The notes under the pieces: model-generated
The model's input: only the letters and a program-made list of their open reading frames with translations
Database searches by the model: none
Told to the model about the DNA's origin: nothing
Position numbers and translations under genes: made by a program
Source of the DNA: Actinomycetes bacterium
Lineage (GTDB): Bacteria > Actinomycetota > Acidimicrobiia > Acidimicrobiales > UBA8190
Direction: 5' to 3'
DNA: 6,085 bases
Assembly: GCA_021779775.1 (NCBI GenBank)
Contig: JAJYAB010000117.1
Span: 1 to 6,085 of the forward strand
Part shown: piece by piece, positions 1-4,826 of the stretch
How the letters are laid out: every line of letters begins with the position of its first letter
How positions within the stretch are numbered: position 1 is the stretch's first letter

Positions 1-401
1 AGGCGCTGCGTCGCGCCCCAACAGGGCAGTCGCCCTCGCGCCACGTCGGGCACCGAGAACCGGGCGGTGGTGTCGGCCAGTCGCACGTCGGCGGCCAACG
101 CCAGCTCCAAGCCCACGGACGCCACCTCCCCACGACAAGCAGCGACCACCGGTGGGCGCAGGGCGGCGATAGCCGCTGCGGGGTCGGGGGAGAAGCCCAG
201 CGGATCCAGCGCCGGCGCACCACCTGGGCAGAAATGGCTCCCACGCGTTGCGAGGACGACAACCCGGACCTCGCGGTCCTCGCGCAGCTCCTCGGCCACC
301 GCCACCAGCTCCGCTGCCTCGCGCTGCCCGAGCGGCGCACCGCTCAGGTACACCCAGGCAGCGAAGCCTGTCCGCTCCAAACGGAGGAAGTCGAGGCGCA
401 C
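1..401 (-). CDS. Enoyl-CoA hydratase/isomerase (crotonase) family protein, 5' part
   Basis: About 133 codons are visible from a GTG start at 401; the gene continues past the left edge. The reading shows the crotonase layout: a beta-rich N-terminus, an oxyanion-loop segment HFCPGG (residues 56-61, usually FCAG.D), then GEVASVGLELALAADVR (91-107) and FSVPDVARGRLP (115-126). The Glu matching the first catalytic Glu of hydratases is present (E99), but the second, normally in a PE motif, is Asp (D119). Family members hydrate, isomerise or cleave acyl-CoA thioesters; with one Glu replaced the reaction here is uncertain. The start lies 20 nt after the stop of the desulforedoxin-like gene; no ATG occurs in frame nearby and the ribosome-binding site is weak, so translation may depend on coupling. 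It is the last visible member of the leftward operon. The family call is secure, the substrate unknown. Confidence 0.85.
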   Translation of the reverse strand, partial: MRLDFLRLERTGFAAWVYLSGAPLGQREAAELVAVAEELREDREVRVVVLATRGSHFCPGGAPALDPLGFSPDPAAAIAALRPPVVAACRGEVASVGLELALAADVRLADTTARFSVPDVARGRLPCWGATQR

Positions 402-421
402 GCGCTGAGGACCCGGCCGGG

Positions 422-565
422 CTAGTCGGCCGACGCGGTCTTCTTCGGCGTGAGCTGCTGCATCGCTCCGGCGCAGCAAGCCAGGTCGCTGTCGCTGGAC
501 TTGGTGACGAGCACCTCGGTGCCGCACTGCTCACACCGGTAGCGTTTCCCGATCTTCAGGGCCAT
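422..565 (-). CDS. Desulforedoxin-like mononuclear metal-binding protein, 47 aa (copy 1)
   Basis: A 47-residue protein with the four-cysteine pattern C-X2-C-X15-C-C: YRCEQCG at 9-15 and CC at 30-31. This is the same cysteine spacing as the classical desulforedoxin of Desulfovibrio gigas, which binds one iron through four Cys and works as a homodimer; desulfoferrodoxin carries the same domain at its N-terminus. The C-terminal tail (LTPKKTASAD) is longer than in classical desulforedoxin. It has no signal peptide or membrane segment, so it should be cytoplasmic. A strong AAGGAGG ribosome-binding site lies 6 nt upstream, supporting real translation. It is about 50 percent identical, without gaps over residues 6-35, to the neighbouring 38-aa protein. 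Whether it binds Fe or Zn, and its partner, cannot be told from sequence; electron transfer or a zinc-ribbon role in trans are both possible. Confidence 0.82.
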   Translation of the reverse strand: MALKIGKRYRCEQCGTEVLVTKSSDSDLACCAGAMQQLTPKKTASAD

Positions 566-571
566 CTGCTG

Positions 572-578
572 CCTCCTT
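572..578 (-). promoter_or_regulatory. Strong ribosome-binding site of the 47-aa desulforedoxin-like gene
   Basis: On the minus strand AAGGAGG stands 6 nt before the ATG at 565. It is a near-perfect Shine-Dalgarno sequence and the best argument that this very short frame is a real gene. The 72-nt gap upstream also has a 6-bp inverted repeat (595-600 with 623-628) that is too weak to call. Confidence 0.75.
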
Positions 579-637
579 CGCCGGGCCAGCCTGCCACCGG
601 CCGACCTGGTCGCGTGCTCGGACCGGTGTCGCCCCGG

Positions 638-754
638 CTACCGCGGTGCCATCGGCTGGGAGCAACACGTGACGCTGCCCTCGCCGCCCTTCGTCACGAC
701 GACTTCGGCGCCGCATGATTCGCACTTGAGCCGTTTGCCGGCGAGGTTGGGCAT
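638..754 (-). CDS. Desulforedoxin-like mononuclear metal-binding protein, 38 aa (copy 2)
   Basis: A 38-residue protein, almost exactly the size of classical desulforedoxin, with LKCESCGAEV (9-18) and TCCSQPM (29-35). The cysteines at 11, 14, 30 and 31 give C-X2-C-X15-C-C, the pattern that holds one Fe (or Zn) by four thiolates. It aligns without gaps to the downstream 47-aa protein; shared residues include GKR (6-8), the four Cys, E12, G15, EV (17-18), VTK (20-22) and M35, which points to a tandem duplication followed by divergence. The ATG lies 10 nt after the thiolase stop with no clear Shine-Dalgarno sequence, so translation is probably coupled to the thiolase. It stops at TAG. It is soluble and predicted cytoplasmic. 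Its role is unknown; position in the operon suggests it serves the thiolase/DUF35 complex or a redox step of the same pathway. Confidence 0.82.
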   Translation of the reverse strand: MPNLAGKRLKCESCGAEVVVTKGGEGSVTCCSQPMAPR

Positions 755-764
755 CGTGTGGAGT

Positions 765-1946
765 TTATCGGCGGCGGAGGATGTGGACGATGCAGACCGA
801 GCCGGCGCCCATCATGTGCGCGAGGCCGTTGCGGGCACCGTCGACTTGGCGGTCGCCGGCTTCGCCGCGGAGCTGGATGGTGGTGTCCCAGATCTGGGCC
901 AAGCCGGTGGGGCCGACAGGATGACCCCTGCCGATCAGCCCCCCGTCGGTCGAGAACGGGATACGCCCCCCGATCTCGGTGGCGCCTTCAGCGACAAGCT
1001 TGTCACCTTCGCCAGCGCCACAGATGCCGAGCAGCTCGTAGTAAAGCAGCTCCTCCACAGGGAACGCATCGTGAACATGGACAAGGTCGAGGTCAGCCGG
1101 CCCGATACCCGCTTCCTCATAAGCAGCACGCGACGTCGTACGAGTCAGCTCCGACGGGCCGACGACAGCACCCATGAAGATATGGCCCGGGGTGTAACGC
1201 TCGGACTCCGAACGACTGGAGACCACCTGGACCAGCGGATGACCGGTGCGGTCATGGACCTGCTCGGCCAGCTCACGGTCGGCGACGATCGCGCAAGCAG
1301 CACCACCACCGACCGCCGCCGCCATCATCGACGTGTGCGGATAGGCGATCATCGTCGAGCCCAACACCTCCTCGACGGTGATCTGATGGTCCGCTTGCCG
1401 CTGGGCGTACGGATTGCGCCGGGCGTGGTTCCAGTTCTTCGCTGCGATCTTGGCGTACGTCTCGACCGTCGTGCCCGCTTCGTGCATCCGCCGGACCGCC
1501 CACAACGCGAAGAACGCGGCGGGCAGGATCACCCCCTCGACCGAAGGACGGAAGAACGACGCCGACATCGCCGACATCCCCCCACCGCCGCCGCTCATCA
1601 TGGCACCAGGAGACGGATCGAAACCGAGTGCCATCGCGCAACGGGCGTGGCCGCCAGCGACAGACAGCACCGCTTCCCGAAACGCCGAAGATCCGGTAGC
1701 CGACGCGTTCTCCACATGGGTGATCGGCACACCGGTCAACCCGAAATCCTTCGCCAACGTCACCCCGGTCGTCATCCCCGCCATCGCATAGCCGTTGTAC
1801 AACGCGCCGATCGTGTCGAACTCGATCCCCGCGTCGACCAGCGCGTTCAACCCGGCGTCGTAGGCCATGTCCCGCACCGGCGTCGGCGCGCCCGAGATGC
1901 GATGCATACCGACACCGATCACGTACACCTCACGTCCGAACGCCAT
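765..1946 (-). CDS. Thiolase-like / lipid-transfer-protein (SCP-x thiolase type) protein lacking the nucleophilic Cys
   Basis: 393 aa, a normal thiolase length. Visible family marks are VENASATGSS (78-87) at the position of the active-site loop, HDAF (292-295) where SCP-x thiolases have HDCF or HDAF, GRIP (327-330), GHPVGPTG (341-348) with the conserved His, and a C-terminal MMGAGS segment (378-383). In a true thiolase the first motif reads NACASG and its Cys carries the acyl group; here that residue is Ser82. The second catalytic Cys near the C-terminus is also absent. This argues against ordinary thiolysis and toward a retro-aldol or other C-C lyase role, as known for Ltp2-type proteins that work with a DUF35 partner. 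The start is the ATG at 1946, which overlaps the DUF35 stop as TGATG and has AAGGAGG at 1954-1960, 7 nt upstream; an in-frame ATG 13 codons earlier lies inside the partner gene and is less likely. A run of five Gly (119-123) precedes MSAMSASFF. Confidence 0.88.
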   Translation of the reverse strand: MAFGREVYVIGVGMHRISGAPTPVRDMAYDAGLNALVDAGIEFDTIGALYNGYAMAGMTTGVTLAKDFGLTGVPITHVENASATGSSAFREAVLSVAGGHARCAMALGFDPSPGAMMSGGGGGMSAMSASFFRPSVEGVILPAAFFALWAVRRMHEAGTTVETYAKIAAKNWNHARRNPYAQRQADHQITVEEVLGSTMIAYPHTSMMAAAVGGGAACAIVADRELAEQVHDRTGHPLVQVVSSRSESERYTPGHIFMGAVVGPSELTRTTSRAAYEEAGIGPADLDLVHVHDAFPVEELLYYELLGICGAGEGDKLVAEGATEIGGRIPFSTDGGLIGRGHPVGPTGLAQIWDTTIQLRGEAGDRQVDGARNGLAHMMGAGSVCIVHILRRR

Positions 1947-2368
1947 CAGTCGCCCTCCTTCTTCGGCCGGAACGCGTAGGTGCACAGCTCATCCCCCGCC
2001 TGATCGGTCGTGACCGCCAGCAGATCCAGCACCATCGGCATGCCGATCTCCCAATCGCCTTTCGATCCGAGCAGACGGGCCTGCACCCGCACCCCCTCGG
2101 GAAGATCAACCTGGCCGACACCATGCGGCTCGCCCGCCGACGCCATCGTGCCGTAACGCATGTTCTCGATCCACGTCCACGAGTACAACACCCCCTCGTC
2201 CGACAACAAACGGTCCTCGACCGGACCGAACGTGATCGGACACCGCTTACGCCGAGGGAAGAAATGCTCATCGGCCTGCGCACTGTACGAACCGACCAGC
2301 CGAGGACGCCGATGCGCCGCATCCGGCATCACGAAATAGCCCTCCTCCAACAGCTTCCGCTCAACCAT
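1946..2368 (-). CDS. DUF35 OB-fold acyl-CoA-associated protein with degenerate zinc ribbon
   Basis: 140 aa. The C-terminal half is a typical DUF35 OB fold, with GVLYSWTWIE (59-68), GVGQVDLPEGVRV (83-95) and a closing TYAFRP (130-135). The N-terminal part matches the rubredoxin-like zinc ribbon of the family, including FFPRRKRCP (36-44), but in the aligned pattern GSxCxxCGExFFPRRxxCPxC only C43 remains; the other positions are S29, A32 and T46. DUF35 proteins bind acyl-CoA and form complexes with thiolase-like enzymes or MaoC hydratases, as ChsH2 does with Ltp2 in mycobacterial steroid degradation. The TGATG overlap with the thiolase gene fits a stoichiometric complex. The ATG at 2368 is preceded by GGGAGGG; an ATG at 2398 would add ten residues but has a poorer ribosome-binding site. 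First gene of the leftward operon. Confidence 0.85.
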   Translation of the reverse strand: MVERKLLEEGYFVMPDAAHRRPRLVGSYSAQADEHFFPRRKRCPITFGPVEDRLLSDEGVLYSWTWIENMRYGTMASAGEPHGVGQVDLPEGVRVQARLLGSKGDWEIGMPMVLDLLAVTTDQAGDELCTYAFRPKKEGD

Positions 2369-2434
2369 GACCCTCCCACCTCGTCGACTCGCCCCCATGT
2401 TCACCCGAACGCGACACAACACGCAACTTGACAC

Positions 2435-2444
2435 TTGTATACAA
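2435..2444. promoter_or_regulatory. Perfect 10-bp palindrome TTGTATACAA, probable operator in the divergent intergenic region
   Basis: TTGTATACAA is its own reverse complement and forms the AT-rich core of an otherwise GC-rich 117-bp spacer between two divergent genes. It lies 42 bp before the acyl-CoA dehydrogenase start and 67 bp before the DUF35 start. The TNGTNNNACNA-like shape resembles sites of FadR-subfamily GntR regulators, and the size would also fit TetR-type repressors. No regulator gene is in the window. A single site here could control both arms. Confidence 0.5.
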
Positions 2445-2445
2445 T
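2440..2445 (+). promoter_or_regulatory. Possible -10 element for the acyl-CoA dehydrogenase gene
   Basis: TACAAT matches TATAAT at five of six positions and overlaps the palindrome, so a bound repressor would block it. Transcription would begin near 2452, leaving a leader of about 34 nt. No good -35 hexamer sits 16-18 bp upstream; a perfect TTGACA at 2428-2433 is too close to pair with it. Confidence 0.35.
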
Positions 2446-2475
2446 CCGCACAGAGGACCCCGACCTGAACAACCC

Positions 2476-2481
2476 GAGGAG
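2476..2481 (+). promoter_or_regulatory. Ribosome-binding site that sets the acyl-CoA dehydrogenase start
   Basis: GAGGAG stands 4 nt before GTG 2486. This selects the GTG over the upstream in-frame TTG at 2435, which has no such site and falls inside the palindrome. Confidence 0.6.
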
Positions 2482-2485
2482 CGAC

Positions 2486-3751
2486 GTGGCCGACCAGACC
2501 GCAGTGGACGACACCACCGACCAAACCGAGCTACGGATGCGGGCCCGGCGGTTCCTCGACACCAACGCCCGCCGCAAGCGAGCCAGGGATGACGACGACG
2601 GAGAAGGCCTGTTCGACGAGGTCGACGCCGTCGGCGAACAGGAACGGATCGCTGAAGCCAAAGCCTTCCAAGGCAAGCTGTTCGACGCACATCTCGCCGG
2701 GATCACCTGGCCCCGAGAGCACGGTGGCTGTGGCCTCGGCACAGCAGAAGCCGAGGTGTTCAACGAGGAAGCCGCCGCCTTCGAGCTTCCTACCGGCATC
2801 TTCCTGATCGGCCATGGCATGTGCGGGCCGACGCTGCTCGCGCTCGGCACCGAAGAGCAGAAGCACCGCTACATCCCCCCCATGCTCCGAGGCGACGAGA
2901 TCTGGTGCCAGCTGTTCTCCGAGCCCGAAGCCGGCTCGGACGTCGCCAGCTTGCAGACTCGGGCGGTACGCGACGGCGACGAGTGGGTCGTCGACGGCCA
3001 GAAGGTATGGACCTCGGGCGCCCACTACTCCGACTTCGGCATGCTGATCGCCCGCACCGACCCCGACGTCCCCAAGCACCAAGGCCTCACCATGTTCATC
3101 GTCGACATGCGCTCACCGGGCATCGAAACCCGGCCGCTACGCCAGATCACCGGCGGCGCCAACTTCAACGAGGTGTTCTTCACCGACGCACACGTGCCAC
3201 ACGCCAACGTCGTCGGCACAGTCAACGAAGGGTGGCGTGCCGCCATCACCATGCTGATGAACGAGCGCATGGCCGTCGCCCAAGGCGGCGGGATGGGCGG
3301 CGCCAACATACGCTCGGTCATCCGTCTCGCTCGTGAACGGAACCTCGACCACGACCCCCTCGTACGCCAGCAGATCGCCGATCTGTGGATCCGCACCACG
3401 ATCATGCGCTACATCGGCATCCGCCTCCGTGAGGCAGTGAAAGCGGGGCGGGTGCCAGGACCGGAAGGATCCATCGCCAAGCTCGCCGGCGCGCAACTCG
3501 GGAAAGACCTCGCCAACGTCGCCCTCGCCATTGCCGGCCCCCAAGGACAAGCCTGGAGCGCCGGCGACCCCACCGGCAACCGATGGGCCACCGCCCTCCT
3601 TGCCGCACCCGCCGGTGCCATCGCCGGAGGCACCGACCAGATCCAACGCAACATCATCGGCGAACGAGTGCTCGGCCTGCCCAGAGAGCCCCAGACCGAC
3701 CGCACCGTCCCCTTCCGGGACCTTCTGGTCGGCACCCAGCAGGCCTCCTGA
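2486..3751 (+). CDS. Acyl-CoA dehydrogenase family protein (FadE-like)
   Basis: 421 aa from GTG 2486, slightly longer than the usual 380-400. The flavoenzyme introduces an alpha,beta double bond into acyl-CoA and passes electrons to ETF. Visible marks are ITWPREHGGCGLG (73-85), the FAD-binding segment CQLFSEPEAGSD (141-152), VWTSGAHYSD (174-183), the beta domain ending near DAHVP (234-238), and the C-terminal AGGTDQIQRNIIGERVLGLP (380-399). At the place where medium-chain enzymes have the catalytic Glu (EGTxQIQR) there is Gly. A Glu in MLMNER (E260) aligns with the base used by isovaleryl-CoA and long-chain dehydrogenases, so activity is plausible with the base on that helix. An acidic, charged N-terminal stretch (31-56) is unusual. 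It heads the rightward gene group, divergent from the DUF35 operon. Substrate unknown; heteromeric steroid-type dehydrogenases are an alternative. Confidence 0.9.
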   Translation: MADQTAVDDTTDQTELRMRARRFLDTNARRKRARDDDDGEGLFDEVDAVGEQERIAEAKAFQGKLFDAHLAGITWPREHGGCGLGTAEAEVFNEEAAAFELPTGIFLIGHGMCGPTLLALGTEEQKHRYIPPMLRGDEIWCQLFSEPEAGSDVASLQTRAVRDGDEWVVDGQKVWTSGAHYSDFGMLIARTDPDVPKHQGLTMFIVDMRSPGIETRPLRQITGGANFNEVFFTDAHVPHANVVGTVNEGWRAAITMLMNERMAVAQGGGMGGANIRSVIRLARERNLDHDPLVRQQIADLWIRTTIMRYIGIRLREAVKAGRVPGPEGSIAKLAGAQLGKDLANVALAIAGPQGQAWSAGDPTGNRWATALLAAPAGAIAGGTDQIQRNIIGERVLGLPREPQTDRTVPFRDLLVGTQQAS

Positions 3752-3776
3752 CAGCGAACCGGCTGGCCAGAGCCCC

Positions 3777-3805
3777 TTGCCATGATGCGGTACATGGGCG
3801 ATGAT
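3777..3805 (+). promoter_or_regulatory. Possible sigma-70-type promoter of the ferritin-like gene
   Basis: TTGCCA (3777-3782, five of six to TTGACA) and GATGAT (3800-3805, four of six to TATAAT) are separated by 17 bp. Transcription would start near 3812, placing the whole 17-bp repeat block in the 5' leader. Judged by eye only. Confidence 0.35.
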
Positions 3806-3818
3806 GGAGGCGGTGACG

Positions 3819-3868
3819 AAGGACGGCTGTCACCAAAGGACGGCTGTCACCAAAGGACGCAGTCACCA
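3819..3868 (+). repeat. 17-bp tandem repeat, two perfect copies plus one degenerate copy, in the leader of the ferritin-like gene
   Basis: AAGGACGGCTGTCACCA occurs at 3819-3835 and 3836-3852, followed by a 16-bp variant at 3853-3868 (AAGGACGCAGTCACCA). Each copy holds a purine-rich AAGGA and a GTCACC. The preceding GGTGAC at 3812-3817 is complementary to GTCACC at 3829-3834, 3846-3851 and 3862-3867, so three mutually exclusive 6-bp hairpins are possible. The block ends about 18 nt before the chosen start codon. Being 17 bp, copy changes would shift any reading frame through it, which supports a non-coding leader. Confidence 0.85.
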
Positions 3869-3874
3869 GGAGAC

Positions 3875-3882
3875 GAGGGGGA
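3875..3882 (+). promoter_or_regulatory. Ribosome-binding site that sets the ferritin-like start
   Basis: GAGGGGGA lies 4 nt before GTG 3887. The ATG at 3899 is too far away (16 nt) and the ATG at 3782 would run translation through the tandem repeat. Confidence 0.55.
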
Positions 3883-3886
3883 AGCC

Positions 3887-4750
3887 GTGCATAAATTCAT
3901 GACCAGCGATGAGCTGGCCCGAGACGACCGCTTCGTCCGTACGGACATCCCCATCGACTTCCTCACCGCCGATGAGGTGACCTTGGAGGACTTGGAGTCC
4001 TTCTTCAAGATGATGAGGCCGAAAGACAAGGACGCGGAGACCTCGGCAAGGATCCAGGACCTCGGTAAGAGGCTGCGCCCCGAAGACGACCGAGCGCCGG
4101 TGGCGATGCAGAGCCAGATGCACGGCATCTTCATGGGGGAGCTTCAGGCCCTGGAGGGCGCGGGCCGGAGCTGCTGGGACTACGTCGACGACGACGCCCT
4201 CCCGTGGAAGTTCCAGTTCGACATGGCACGGCAGTGCTGGGACGAGAGCCGCCACGTCGAGATCTACAGCGCTCTGCTCGATCACGTCGGGGGCCAGATC
4301 GGACAGTTCAACGAGAACGTGATGCTCTTCGAATTCGCGTGCAGCGACGATCCGGCGGAGCGTGTCGTCGGTGTGAACCGCTGCCTCGAGGGGCTGGCCC
4401 TCGATGTCTTCAACGAGACGATCCGCTTCGGCAAGGCAGCCGCCGACGAAACGATCTGGCAGTCGGTCGACTACGTCTCCGCCGACGAGGTGACCCATGT
4501 CCGGTTCGGCTCGGTGTGGAGCCGAGTCCTGACCGAGAACGACCCTGAACGGCGTCGGCAGGTAGTCCAATTCCAGCGCAAGGTCAACCGGGCCTTCAGC
4601 TTCGGGGGCCTCCGCGGAGCATACGACTCGCGTACCGACGAAGAGTTCATGCCCCTCGCGATCGAGCTGCGCAAGCTGGCTGGGTTCACCGACGACGACA
4701 TTAAAGACGTGCGCGACGCCGCGCCGAAGATCCAGGGCCTCACCGCGTAG
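3887..4750 (+). CDS. Ferritin-like di-iron domain protein
   Basis: 287 aa from GTG 3887 (an ATG four codons later is the alternative). The sequence gives a four-helix-bundle ligand order: a Glu in MGELQALEG (E85 or E90), ExxH in CWDESRHVE (E120, H123), Glu in CLEGLALD (E168), and ExxH in ADEVTHVRFG (E201, H204). This E / ExxH / E / ExxH set is that of non-haem di-iron carboxylate proteins in the ferritin-like superfamily, which includes ferritins, rubrerythrins, DUF455 proteins and oxygenases. Length and the lack of ferritin or bacterioferritin signatures favour an enzyme or oxidase-like role over iron storage, but the reaction is not predictable. There is no signal peptide or membrane segment. 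It sits 135 bp after the dehydrogenase gene with its own likely promoter and a repeat-bearing leader, and 76 bp before the hydratase gene. Confidence 0.78.
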   Translation: MHKFMTSDELARDDRFVRTDIPIDFLTADEVTLEDLESFFKMMRPKDKDAETSARIQDLGKRLRPEDDRAPVAMQSQMHGIFMGELQALEGAGRSCWDYVDDDALPWKFQFDMARQCWDESRHVEIYSALLDHVGGQIGQFNENVMLFEFACSDDPAERVVGVNRCLEGLALDVFNETIRFGKAAADETIWQSVDYVSADEVTHVRFGSVWSRVLTENDPERRRQVVQFQRKVNRAFSFGGLRGAYDSRTDEEFMPLAIELRKLAGFTDDDIKDVRDAAPKIQGLTA

Positions 4751-4775
4751 CCCTGTTGGAGCTCCCGGTGTGAGA

Positions 4776-4811
4776 CGACAGGACCCCGGGGTTCATGAAC
4801 GGAATCTGTCG
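4776..4811 (+). promoter_or_regulatory. Palindrome cluster upstream of the enoyl-CoA hydratase gene
   Basis: The perfect palindrome GTTCATGAAC occupies 4791-4800, directly joined to CCCCGGGG (4784-4791). Both lie between CGACAG (4776-4781) and its complement CTGTCG (4806-4811). A further GGAGCTCC sits at 4758-4765. The 10-bp element may be an operator or part of a hairpin in the leader; it ends 26 bp before the start codon. Function is inferred only from symmetry. Confidence 0.4.
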
Positions 4812-4815
4812 CGCC

Positions 4816-4820
4816 AGGAG
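4816..4820 (+). promoter_or_regulatory. Ribosome-binding site that sets the hydratase start
   Basis: AGGAG is followed by 6 nt and GTG 4827. An ATG at 4825 overlaps it but is out of frame and meets a stop at once, so GTG is the start. Confidence 0.65.
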
Positions 4821-4826
4821 ATCCAT

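Noticed and set aside
531..725. A 64-codon minus-strand frame overlapping both desulforedoxin-like genes
   Set aside because: It is out of frame with the two Cys-motif genes and has Arg-rich, motif-free sequence.
669..1979. A 436-codon open frame on the plus strand opposite the thiolase gene
   Set aside because: Its translation is Arg/His/Asp-rich with no family motifs, and it is exactly antisense to a protein with clear thiolase motifs; long antisense frames are expected in GC-rich DNA.
2428..2433. Perfect TTGACA as a -35 box
   Set aside because: No acceptable -10 occurs 16-18 bp downstream (around 2450-2456), and it is only 6 bp before TACAAT; it may be chance or part of an operator.
2435..2485. 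TTG 2435 as start of the acyl-CoA dehydrogenase
   Set aside because: It lies inside the palindrome and the probable -10 element and lacks a ribosome-binding site; GTG 2486 has GAGGAG 4 nt upstream.
2531..3082. A 183-codon minus-strand frame opposite the acyl-CoA dehydrogenase
   Set aside because: Low-complexity translation with no recognisable motif, fully antisense to a well-supported gene.
3761..3774. CTGGCCAG palindrome and a GGCT/AGCC stem after the dehydrogenase stop, as a terminator
   Set aside because: The stem is only about 4 bp with no T tract; too weak to call.
3829..3868. The 17-bp repeats as a CRISPR array
   Set aside because: The copies are directly abutting with no spacers and too short.
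3782..3886. ATG 3782 as start of the ferritin-like protein
   Set aside because: The 35-residue extension would be translated from a non-triplet 17-bp tandem repeat, is low-complexity, and lacks a good ribosome-binding site.
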